Assembly (NCBI GenBank): GCA_011374625.1
Contig: DRPN01000031.1
Location: 1-49,000, forward strand
Length of the DNA stretch: 49,000 bases
Reading direction: 5' to 3'
DNA from: Bacteroidota bacterium
GTDB lineage: Bacteria > Bacteroidota > Bacteroidia > Bacteroidales > VadinHA17
Shown here: positions 26,522 through 35,085 of the stretch, piece by piece
How positions within the stretch are numbered: position 1 is the stretch's first letter
Layout: each line of letters opens with the position of its first letter
The notes under the pieces: model-generated
Databases searched by the model: none
The model's input: the letters and a program-made list of their open reading frames with translations, nothing else
What the model was told of the DNA's origin: nothing
Translations under genes and position numbers: made by a program

Positions 26522-28333
26522 TTATCTTTTATGCTCAAAGCCTTTCATATCGTCTTCTGTCCCATATTGGTAAATATCCCGGATGAGATGTTCGTATTTT
26601 TTGTATAGATTACGGCGTTTGAGTTTCAGGGTGGGAGAGAGCTCGCCACTGGCGGGGCTCCACTCATCGCATACCAGCCGGAAACGCTTGATTTGCTCAT
26701 GAAATGCCAGATTTTTGTTGATCTCATTCACTTCCCGCTGGTACCGGGCTGTCACTTCGGGGATATTTATCAGCTCTTTGTTGTCATGGAACTTTATCCC
26801 ATGGAGGTGGCACCAACTGTGCAGATATTCAAAGTTCGGGGAAATCAGGGCACTGGCAAATTTTTTACTTTCTCCGACAACCATGATCTGTTCAATAAAC
26901 AGTGATTCCTTGAATTTATTCTCGATCACCTGGGGAGCTATATACTTCCCGCTGGACAACTTGAAAATTTCCTTTTTACGGTCCGTGATCTTCAGGTAGA
27001 TCTTGTCTACCATCACACCGATGTCTCCCGTGGCAAACCAGCCGTTTTCGTCAATGACCTCGCGGGTGATTTCAGGTTTTTTATAGTAGCCCATCATGAC
27101 ATTCGGGCCTTTCACCAGAATCTCACCGTCGTCAGCGATCTCCACTTCTACCCCTTCAATCACCGGACCGACAGTGCCTATCATTACCTGGTCGGTGATC
27201 ATGTTGTTTACGGCAATGACGGGAGAGGTCTCCGTCAGGCCGTACCCTTCCAATACTTTAATGTTGGCTGCCCAGAAAACCGTAGCGATACGGGGTTGTA
27301 ACGCGGCTCCCCCCGAGACAATCACCTTGGTATTGCCTCCCAGAGCTTCACGCCACTTCGAGTAGACCAGCTTATCGGCAATACCGTGTTTCATGTTGTA
27401 AAACCAGGAGTTTTTGTTATGCAGTTTATATTTCAATGCAAGATTGACAGCCCAGAAAAAGATTTGTTTCTTGGCCCCCTTCAAATCTTTTCCTTTGGCC
27501 AGGATCCCGTCATATACCCGTTCAAGCAAACGCGGTACCGTGGTGAAAAGATCCGGCTTAACCTCTTTGATGTCATTAATAATAGTTCCCATGCTCTGGG
27601 CATAATAGATGCTGATGCCTTTATATTGATAATGATAATTGAGCATCCTTTCATAGATATGACTGATGGGCAGAAAGCTCAGAGCTTTTGCCTCAATGCC
27701 GAAAGGATGAACCTTGACTGTGGATTTTACATTGGATATCAGATTGTTGTGGCTAAGCATAACCCCTTTGGGAAAACCTGTTGTTCCCGATGTGTAGATC
27801 ATTGTCAGCCAGTCTTCAGGTGTGATACCTTGTTTAATGTTCTGCAGCTTAGCTTTCATTTCATCGGCATGTGCTTTTCCTGTTTCCAGCAACTCTTTCC
27901 AGTTTTTTTCCCCTTCGATCTCATTAAAAGTATAGAGTTGTTCTATGCTTTTGATTTTTTTGACCAGCGGTTTGATCTTCTTTACCAAACCCCGGTCGGC
28001 CAGGAAAATAAGGCGGGGCTCGGCATCTTTCAGGATGTATTCATATTCATCCGCGCCGATGGTGGGATAAATGGGTACGGTTACGATCCCGGCCTGGCTG
28101 GCGCCCATGTCTATAAAATTCCATTCGGGCCGATTGTTGGTGACGACAGCAATGCGGTCTCCTTTTTTTAGCCCGTGATGCATCAATGCATAACTAACCA
28201 TGGTGGCCTTGTCACGGTATTCTACCGAGTTGATTTTTATCCATTTTTCATCTCTTTTAGCAGCCAAGGCATCATCCTTTTTGTGTTGTTTTACTTGCAA
28301 CTCAAGGATGTCAAATGTCCGGGTGATATTCAT
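26522..28333 (-). CDS. Long-chain acyl-CoA synthetase (AMP-dependent)
   Basis: 603 aa; MIYTSGTTGFPKGVMLSHNN, LEGYGLTETSPVIAVNN, WFATGDIGVMVDKIYLKITDRKKEIFKLSSGKYI. Confidence 0.95.
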   Translation of the reverse strand: MNITRTFDILELQVKQHKKDDALAAKRDEKWIKINSVEYRDKATMVSYALMHHGLKKGDRIAVVTNNRPEWNFIDMGASQAGIVTVPIYPTIGADEYEYILKDAEPRLIFLADRGLVKKIKPLVKKIKSIEQLYTFNEIEGEKNWKELLETGKAHADEMKAKLQNIKQGITPEDWLTMIYTSGTTGFPKGVMLSHNNLISNVKSTVKVHPFGIEAKALSFLPISHIYERMLNYHYQYKGISIYYAQSMGTIINDIKEVKPDLFTTVPRLLERVYDGILAKGKDLKGAKKQIFFWAVNLALKYKLHNKNSWFYNMKHGIADKLVYSKWREALGGNTKVIVSGGAALQPRIATVFWAANIKVLEGYGLTETSPVIAVNNMITDQVMIGTVGPVIEGVEVEIADDGEILVKGPNVMMGYYKKPEITREVIDENGWFATGDIGVMVDKIYLKITDRKKEIFKLSSGKYIAPQVIENKFKESLFIEQIMVVGESKKFASALISPNFEYLHSWCHLHGIKFHDNKELINIPEVTARYQREVNEINKNLAFHEQIKRFRLVCDEWSPASGELSPTLKLKRRNLYKKYEHLIRDIYQYGTEDDMKGFEHKR

Positions 28334-28549
28334 GGTAGATTGAGGTTTTTGCTGAGTAATGGTTGTAAAAAGGTTTATAAGGCAAACGTATGGAATTATT
28401 TTATATCAGCCAAACCCTTTTAGTTCCTCCCTGCAGATAAAGACTATTTCCGTGGTTTCACAAAAGGATACGGAAACCTTCGAACCGGAGAACAAAGGAC
28501 TGGCAGATTATATCATTGTTGTGCCGGAGAATATGACGAAGGCCTATTA

Positions 28550-28643
28550 GTTCCGGGTTCATGGTTCTTGGTTTTGAGTTATGCTAATTATTATTTGAAG
28601 GTTGTGCTAATTGCTGCTAAACTGTTTGTTGTTTGTTGCTCAA
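28550..28643 (-). repeat. Degenerate heptanucleotide repeat region
   Basis: gttccgg gttcatg gttcttg gttttga gttatgc (28550-28584), later tgtttgt tgtttgt (28623-28636); minus strand reads NNNNAAC per 7 bp. Confidence 0.7.
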
Positions 28644-28756
28644 GGTCTTATATATGACGGTAATTGCGGGATTCACAGGTGGCGAAATAATTCCTGTCGT
28701 TCTTGCAAGAACCTAAATAAAAGAAAAACCAGTTTTATTTTACCCATCGAACTTCC

Positions 28757-30493
28757 TTATTTTTCCTTTGTCACTTTAAAAACCGGTACTCTCATATAGC
28801 TTTTTTCCAGCCATGGCGAGTGGTTGTAGATAAAACCCAGTTGCTGATAACGGTTCCTGGCAAAGGCCGGGTCTGATTTTTTCTTTTCTTCAAACCTTTT
28901 TTTCAGGTCGGGGTTTTTCTCCAGCACATCCAGCGCCTTTTCTTCGAAGGTGGAGGGTGAAAAATATTCCCGGCGGTCAAGAACCGGATCAAAAAAATTC
29001 CAGCTAAAGTAGGAGTCGGGTGCATCAGGCTCTAACACCTGGATGATATAACGGTTGCCGGGCTGGTCTGTGGGGATAATATAATCCCCCCTGTAAAACT
29101 TCACCATCTGTTTTTCTTCCCGGTATCGGATATTCCGGTGTTGGAAGTGTCCGTTATAGGGGCGTTGTGTATATTTTACTGAAGTAATGTACATGGAGGT
29201 AACCTGAATCAGGGTGTCTCTCTCCAGACGAACCATCCGGATGCCGTTGATACGCAACCTTTCAACGGCTTCTTCCCAAGCCTGTGGAATGATATAATAA
29301 TCCGGTTTTTCAACGGTCTTCACCGGATTGAAGTTTTCATAAAAAGGAATTTTCTTTACAAAGGGTCTGGTATGATCATACCAGCGATAAGGCAGACCGG
29401 TAACCTCGCCGGTACGTTTGGAAAGGGAATATCCTCTGAACGGGATCATTTTTCTTACGGTAGTATCTAGTTCCCACGACAATACAAATTTTTCCTGATG
29501 GGCGACAGAAAGATCGGCATTCTTCTTCAATGTCATCATCTCGGAGGCATGTTCATGTGTGAATCCGATTAACCCTTTCATGAAAAAATATACGGATTTA
29601 ACCCGGTCCCGGAACAATTTGTACACATGATTTTCGGTCATGAAAGCAAAGGTGTTGAACAACGAAGCATAGCCTGTGGAATATCTTGGCAGGTCATTGT
29701 ATGCGGAAATTCCTTTGTCCGGTGACCCGTGAATGAGGTTAACATAGGGGATCATCTCATAGGGAGTTTTTTTCATAGTTTCAAACAAAGCCGGCACCAT
29801 AGTGTTATGAAAATACTTGCCCATGGCCGGTTCCATGTTCTGGCAGAGGGTAGAAATCAAAGTGATAGTGTACTGATGATCCGATCCGTCGGTGGTGTGG
29901 GTATCCAGAAAAACAAGGGGATTTGTCTCCCGGAAAATCTTCTCAAGAGAGCGGGTATTCTTTGAGTCTGCTTTGACAAAATCGCGATTCAGATCAAGGT
30001 GTTTTCCGTTACCCCGGAAGCCGCTCTCGGGGGGAGTGTCCTGATTGGCCCGGTGATAATGACTGCGGTTGAGCATGCCTCCCACATTGTAAACAGGAAT
30101 GATACAGATAATGACTTTGTCCAGGTATTTTCCCATGTGGTCTTTATCTGTAAGAATGTCTTTGGCCAGTTGCAAACTTGCTTCGATGCCTGCTGGTTCT
30201 CCGGGATGAATGCCGTTGTTGATGAAAACAACCGGCCTGCCGCTTTGGCCGATCTTCACCGGATCGAAAATTTTGTCTCCGGAAAGAATAAAAAGATGCA
30301 GAGGCTTGCCGATATCCGTCTCTCCTGCTTCAAGAAGCGATGCTTCGGGATACTCCTGCGCCAGATGCCTGTATGCGCTGATCAGTTGTTCGTAACTTTG
30401 CGTTTTGTTATCTTCATAGAGCGGCTTTTTACTGGCCGGCAGTGAAAGAGTTCCTGTCATCAACAGAAAAATAAAAAATGTTATCTGTTTCAT
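28757..30493 (-). CDS. M14 family zinc carboxypeptidase-like protein
   Basis: 578 aa; signal peptide; NNGIHPGEPAGIEASLQLAKDIL, HLDLNRDFVKADSKNTR, FLDTHTTDGSDHQYTITLI. Confidence 0.88.
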   Translation of the reverse strand: MKQITFFIFLLMTGTLSLPASKKPLYEDNKTQSYEQLISAYRHLAQEYPEASLLEAGETDIGKPLHLFILSGDKIFDPVKIGQSGRPVVFINNGIHPGEPAGIEASLQLAKDILTDKDHMGKYLDKVIICIIPVYNVGGMLNRSHYHRANQDTPPESGFRGNGKHLDLNRDFVKADSKNTRSLEKIFRETNPLVFLDTHTTDGSDHQYTITLISTLCQNMEPAMGKYFHNTMVPALFETMKKTPYEMIPYVNLIHGSPDKGISAYNDLPRYSTGYASLFNTFAFMTENHVYKLFRDRVKSVYFFMKGLIGFTHEHASEMMTLKKNADLSVAHQEKFVLSWELDTTVRKMIPFRGYSLSKRTGEVTGLPYRWYDHTRPFVKKIPFYENFNPVKTVEKPDYYIIPQAWEEAVERLRINGIRMVRLERDTLIQVTSMYITSVKYTQRPYNGHFQHRNIRYREEKQMVKFYRGDYIIPTDQPGNRYIIQVLEPDAPDSYFSWNFFDPVLDRREYFSPSTFEEKALDVLEKNPDLKKRFEEKKKSDPAFARNRYQQLGFIYNHSPWLEKSYMRVPVFKVTKEK

Positions 30494-30604
30494 TTCCTGT
30501 AATTATTTAATAAACTAATAAACTACACTCGATATCATAAGGATTTATTTGTTTCCGATCCAACGGGGAATTAAACCATTTCTTTTAGTATGTACGCTGT
30601 CGAT

Positions 30605-30681
30605 GCGGCCTAAGCCAAAGGCTGCGGCCGGCGGTGGAAGCTTTAGTACCTTGCTTCGCCGAAGAGACTTCGCGAAGGCGG
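30605..30681. repeat. GC-rich intergenic inverted-repeat element
   Basis: CGGCC-TA-AGCC-AAA-GGCT-GC-GGCCG (30606-30630), CTTCG-C-CGAAG (30654-30664), palindrome CTTCGCGAAG (30668-30677) in an AT-rich spacer. Confidence 0.5.
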
Positions 30682-30728
30682 ATTAAAAAATTAGGTATAA
30701 CCATTTTCTTTCTTTTCCTGTGTTTTTT

Positions 30729-31580
30729 CTATCTCAATATCACCTTATCTATATGCCCGGTGTCTTTCTCCAACGAAGACAATTCTTTTTGCATGCCTGT
30801 AAAAAAATTTGAAACATAGGTTGTTTTTTTGTGTTTCAGAATCTCGGGGATGATCCGTTCCGGGTTTTCCCGGGGGATACGGATGTGTTGTTCAAAGACT
30901 TCGATGACTTCCTTGGCGCCGGGGTCTTTCTCCTGCAGATTCACAAAAAAGTTATGGGTGATCAGGTATCTCTTTTTCTGCTTACGGAGGATGTCAGGCC
31001 AGGGGGCCAGACGTGTTTCCATAGTCCGGAATCTGTGATCTAGGTTGGGAAGTACCCGCTCAGGCAGTTGGCTGGCAGTTATATTTCGTAAGATATATAT
31101 CTCGTAGTATCTGAAAACCCCGATGAATCCGAAAGCATCCATATCATCAGCCAGGGAAAGAAGGGAGAGTATTATTCCTTCATCTGATGCCAATGAGGGT
31201 GGGGAAGAATAGTTTTTGTCATCATGCTTTTCTATAGCTTTCAGGATAGTATGGGTTAGTGCTGGAGGGTAAGAGGTCCGGCTGAAAAACATTTCAGCCA
31301 GCCGTCGGCTGGCATGGCCATGTGTAAAATCAATCGTCTCTGACATGCCTGTGTCGTGTAGCATGACAGCCAGCAGGATGCCCTCAACCTGGTCACGGCT
31401 GAGCGGTTGGATAATCTTGTGGTAACCGGGAATCAGCCCTCTCGCAAAATGCCAGGCACGCAAATGATGGGTCTCATCATGTGACGGCAAATAAACAGTT
31501 GAAAAACATTTACGGCAAAAACCAAAAACCTCCCCGAGCCGCTTGTGTTCAGCTGCATCAATGGTTTTCCGGATATTCAT
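30729..31580 (-). CDS. HD domain-containing protein
   Basis: 283 aa; HDETHHLRAWHFARGLIPGY, LAVMLHDTGMSETIDFTHGHASRRLAEMFF. Confidence 0.8.
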   Translation of the reverse strand: MNIRKTIDAAEHKRLGEVFGFCRKCFSTVYLPSHDETHHLRAWHFARGLIPGYHKIIQPLSRDQVEGILLAVMLHDTGMSETIDFTHGHASRRLAEMFFSRTSYPPALTHTILKAIEKHDDKNYSSPPSLASDEGIILSLLSLADDMDAFGFIGVFRYYEIYILRNITASQLPERVLPNLDHRFRTMETRLAPWPDILRKQKKRYLITHNFFVNLQEKDPGAKEVIEVFEQHIRIPRENPERIIPEILKHKKTTYVSNFFTGMQKELSSLEKDTGHIDKVILR

Positions 31581-31632
31581 AATGTTGGTTGCAAAAAAAC
31601 CAGGTTTTTTTGCAGATAGGTATATGAACAGA

Positions 31633-31878
31633 TTAAATACTGGCTATCTCCCTGGCTATTTCCAGTATGGTGGTGTCATCCAGAGTTACAAGTCCTCCGT
31701 CCGGACCTGGTTCCGTATGTATTCCAATACTTTCTCCGTCGTTGTAATTGGTGCCGCCAAAATAATTGCGTACTGTTTCAACATTCAGGTCCAGTCTTTC
31801 TGCAATCATGCGCATAGCTCCATCCGGAAGACTATCCTTTATTCTTCGTAACTCATTGAATGTGATTATAGTAGACAT
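31633..31878 (-). CDS. Small HTH-like DNA-binding protein conserved in Bacteroidota
   Basis: 81 aa; LPDGAMRMIAERLDLNVETVRNYFGGTNYNDG fits a helix-turn-helix; IHTEPGPDGGLVTLDDTTILEIAREI tail. Confidence 0.7.
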   Translation of the reverse strand: MSTIITFNELRRIKDSLPDGAMRMIAERLDLNVETVRNYFGGTNYNDGESIGIHTEPGPDGGLVTLDDTTILEIAREIASI

Positions 31879-31962
31879 AGTGAATAAAAGTTTATATGTG
31901 TTAAAGGTTCAACCCTTAAAGATAAGAAAGATATTTTTTTCAGACAAATTTCGGATTATATT

Positions 31963-32000
31963 TAAGGATAACATGCACATCTAAGGATAACATACACATC
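31963..32000. repeat. Tandem duplication of a 19-bp unit
   Basis: TAAGGATAACATGCACATC / TAAGGATAACATACACATC, head-to-tail with one mismatch. Confidence 0.85.
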
Positions 32001-32089
32001 ATAATTCCCCAAATATTTAAATCCCCGGCGGTATTCCCGGCAAATGATATCTTTATCTGTCATATCTCAACAAGAGTCTTATGAAAAAT

Positions 32090-33568
32090 TCATGATTTTT
32101 CTTCTTCCGGCAGCACATAAATCTGTCCGGTGATGTGTCTGGTGACTTTTACGGAGGTTCCTTTTTCAATAAAACCTATCTCGGAAATGGCATCGTAGAT
32201 CTCTCCGTCTATCTCTACCTTGCCGGCAGGACGCAGTACCGTGTGTGTAACCCCTGTCTTCCCGGTAAGTAGTTGCTGCTGTTTTTGATTCACTCCCACA
32301 AATCCCTCGCCGCTTTCCAGGGTGGTGTGCAGGGCAAACTTGAATTTGCGGGATTCTGTTGCTTTCTTGGTGAGGAAAATAGAAAGAATCACAGCCGTAA
32401 GAGCGGAGACAAGAACGATGAATAGGGATTTTATCAACATACGCATAGCCAGCGCGGTGTCGAATTTAAAAACAAAATTATCTATAAGGCTGAGCGTGAG
32501 TCCGGTGACGATCAGCGTGATACCGGAGATACCGGCCACCCCGAATCCGGGGATGGCAAAAATTTCCACCGCAACGAGGATCAGGCCTACGATGAAAAGA
32601 AGGATTTCCCAGTGAGCTGCCAGTCCTTCCAGGTATAAGGGGGCAAAATAAAGAATGGCTGCCAGGATGGCTGCTGCCAACGGGAAGCCCACCCCCGGGG
32701 TGCGTAGCTCAAAATAGATACCGCCGACAATGATCATAATCAGAAAACCGGATACGCCCGGACTGGCCAGGAAACCAATGATTTTTTCGACAGGCGTTAA
32801 GATAAATTCATGTATTTCGTAGTCTTTTATGCCTGCTTGTTGCATGACCTCTTCAATATTTTCGGCTTTTCCTTCACAGTAACCCAGCCGGATGGCTTCT
32901 TCCGTGGTCAGGGTAAGCACTTTCCCCGAATCACAGATCCCGGGGACGACCACCCGGGGATCAACCATAGCTTCCGCAATGCGCGGATCCCGGTGCCACC
33001 GGATGATCGTGTCTCCGTTTTGCAGGATCGTGTCTTTTCCGTGGGCTTCGGCGGTGGCCCTCATCATTCCCCGCATGTATGACTGGTATTTGTCCGGTAC
33101 CTGCTGTCCCGTCTGATTAACCACGGTGGCTGCTCCGATGGTGCTGCCCGAGTGCATATATATGCTGTCGCAGGCAATGGAAATCAAGGCCCCGGCCGAG
33201 GCTGCATTGTTGTTAATGTAAACCATGGTGGGGATGGTGCATTTTAATAAAGTAGTACGGATACTGTCGGCATCGTTCAACAAACCACCATATGTATTCA
33301 TCCTGATCAGAATATAATCGGCATGCAAAGCACGGGCTTCTTCCAGACTTTTTTGGGTGATTCTCCATACCGGTTTGGCAATCTCCTTCTGAATGGGAAA
33401 AATATAGATTATGGTTTTCTTACGAATCGTGTCCGGCACCGGGACAATTGCTGTTTTACTATTGTGCAGATCACTATTAATAAGTGTATCTATAGCCGGA
33501 TTCGTCGCTCCCGTGAAAAAAAAGGCCAGCAGTATTAACAATCCGGGAAACGTTATCTGTCTTTTCAT
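32090..33568 (-). CDS. NfeD family protein (ClpP-like serine protease domain plus membrane and OB-fold domains)
   Basis: IRMNTYGGLLNDADSIRTTLL, YINNNAASAGALISIACDSIYMHSGSTIGAATVV; C-terminal GKTGVTHTVLRPAGKVEIDGEIYDAISEIGFIEKGTSVKV; start likely MKRQITFPGLL at 33568. Confidence 0.9.
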   Translation of the reverse strand: MKRQITFPGLLILLAFFFTGATNPAIDTLINSDLHNSKTAIVPVPDTIRKKTIIYIFPIQKEIAKPVWRITQKSLEEARALHADYILIRMNTYGGLLNDADSIRTTLLKCTIPTMVYINNNAASAGALISIACDSIYMHSGSTIGAATVVNQTGQQVPDKYQSYMRGMMRATAEAHGKDTILQNGDTIIRWHRDPRIAEAMVDPRVVVPGICDSGKVLTLTTEEAIRLGYCEGKAENIEEVMQQAGIKDYEIHEFILTPVEKIIGFLASPGVSGFLIMIIVGGIYFELRTPGVGFPLAAAILAAILYFAPLYLEGLAAHWEILLFIVGLILVAVEIFAIPGFGVAGISGITLIVTGLTLSLIDNFVFKFDTALAMRMLIKSLFIVLVSALTAVILSIFLTKKATESRKFKFALHTTLESGEGFVGVNQKQQQLLTGKTGVTHTVLRPAGKVEIDGEIYDAISEIGFIEKGTSVKVTRHITGQIYVLPEEEKS

Positions 33569-33607
33569 AATCTTTATGATAAACGAGTTCCCTACAAATA
33601 TATCAAT

Positions 33608-33649
33608 AACTCTTAACTTATAACTTATAACTTTTAACTTTTGATCTTT
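33608..33649 (+). repeat. Degenerate heptanucleotide tandem repeat (AACNNNN)
   Basis: aactctt aacttat aacttat aactttt aactttt gatcttt, followed by AT-rich TTCCAC/TATTAT degenerate repeats to ~33707. Confidence 0.8.
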
Positions 33650-33709
33650 TCTCCAGCATTCCACTATTCTATTATTATTCTATTATTCCATTATTCCACT
33701 ATTATTTCC

Positions 33710-33717
33710 TATTTTTG
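33710..33717 (+). promoter_or_regulatory. Putative Bacteroidota -7 promoter box upstream of purB
   Basis: TATTTTTG matches TAnnTTTG, 23 bp before the purB ATG at 33741. Confidence 0.45.
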
Positions 33718-33740
33718 CCGAAGAACTGAAAGAAAATATT

Positions 33741-35084
33741 ATGAAAGATTTTTCCATCCTTGCCATCTCTCCTGTTGACGGAAGGTATCGTGATAAAATT
33801 AAGGGACTTGAGAATTATTTTTCCGAGTTTGCACTTATTCGGTACAGGCTGAAAGTGGAAATTGAATATTTCATAGCTTTGTGTAATATCCCTCTTCCTC
33901 CCCTGGAGTCTTTTCCGGAAGAAAAATATTCCGTTCTACGGGGGTGGGCAGAGTCTTTCAGTCCCGAAGAGGCACAAAGAGTGAAGGAGATAGAAGCAAA
34001 AACCAATCATGACGTCAAGTCGGTGGAATATTATTTAAAGGAAAAGTTTAATCAGGAGGAACTGGGAGATTACGGAGAGTTTATACATTTCGGGCTTACC
34101 TCGCAGGATATCAACAATACGGCTTTTCCGATGATGATCAGGGATGCTTTCAAGGAAATTTATGAGCCATTTCTTATTTCCCTGATGGCAAAGTTGTCGG
34201 ATATGGCGGACGACTGGGCAGATATCCCCATGCTGGCGCACACACACGGACAGGCGGCGTCCCCAACACGCGTGGGGAAAGAAGTGTTGGTGTTTGTCCG
34301 GCGTCTGGAAGATCAGTATGGCTCGCTGGTTAAGATTCCCTGGGCTGCCAAATTTGGAGGGGCTACGGGCAATCTGAATGCTCATGTGGTAGCTTTCCCT
34401 GAGATTGACTGGACGGCTTTTGCCAATCATTTTGTGGAGCAGACCCTGGGCCTGCACCGGACACGCGTAACAACCCAGATCGAACCGTATGACCACCTGG
34501 CAGCCTTACTGGATAACCTGAAAAGGATCAATACCATCTTTCTCGATCTGGCACGGGATTTCTGGATGTATATCTCCATGGAATATTTCCGCCAGGAAAT
34601 CAAAGCCGATGAGGTGGGATCTTCTACCATGCCACACAAAGTGAATCCGATAGACTTTGAAAATGCGGAAGGAAATCTGGGGATGGCCAATGCCATGTAT
34701 GAACATATATCGGGGAAACTCCCCGTGTCCCGGCTGCAACGGGATCTTACCGACAGTACGGTATTGAGAAACATCGGTATGCCGGTGGCTTATACCCTGA
34801 TTGCATTCCGTTCACTGAAACGAGGTCTGAATAAACTGATCCTTAACGAAGATAAGATCCGTGACGACCTGGAGAATAACTGGAGTGTTGTGGCAGAGGC
34901 CATCCAGACCATCCTGCGCAGGGAAGGCTATCCCAAACCTTACGAAAAACTTAAGGAACTTACCCGTACCCATAAACGGATCAAAAAAGAGGTATTGCAT
35001 AATTTTATTGATACTTTAGACGTTTCCAATGAGGTAAAAGAGGAAATGAAGAAGATAACCCCTTTTAATTATACCGGCATTTGA
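33741..35084 (+). CDS. purB: Adenylosuccinate lyase
   Basis: 447 aa; ISPVDGRYRDKIKGLENYFSEFALIRYRLKVE, TSQDINNTAFP, HTHGQAASPT, GSSTMPHKVNPIDFENAEGN. Confidence 0.97.
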   Translation: MKDFSILAISPVDGRYRDKIKGLENYFSEFALIRYRLKVEIEYFIALCNIPLPPLESFPEEKYSVLRGWAESFSPEEAQRVKEIEAKTNHDVKSVEYYLKEKFNQEELGDYGEFIHFGLTSQDINNTAFPMMIRDAFKEIYEPFLISLMAKLSDMADDWADIPMLAHTHGQAASPTRVGKEVLVFVRRLEDQYGSLVKIPWAAKFGGATGNLNAHVVAFPEIDWTAFANHFVEQTLGLHRTRVTTQIEPYDHLAALLDNLKRINTIFLDLARDFWMYISMEYFRQEIKADEVGSSTMPHKVNPIDFENAEGNLGMANAMYEHISGKLPVSRLQRDLTDSTVLRNIGMPVAYTLIAFRSLKRGLNKLILNEDKIRDDLENNWSVVAEAIQTILRREGYPKPYEKLKELTRTHKRIKKEVLHNFIDTLDVSNEVKEEMKKITPFNYTGI

Positions 35085-35085
35085 G

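Noticed and set aside
27386-28171. 261-aa plus-strand ORF
   Set aside because: Antisense to the acyl-CoA synthetase gene, no recognisable domain.
28359-28550. 63-aa plus-strand ORF ending TFEPENKGLADYIIVVPENMTKAY
   Set aside because: Some protein-like character, but no recognisable family, and its 5' part overlaps the upstream region of another gene; too weak to call.
33568-33664. N-terminal extension of the nfeD ORF (MECWRKDQKLKVISYKLRVI...)
   Set aside because: It translates the heptamer repeat; a good signal peptide starts at MKRQITFPGLL (33568).
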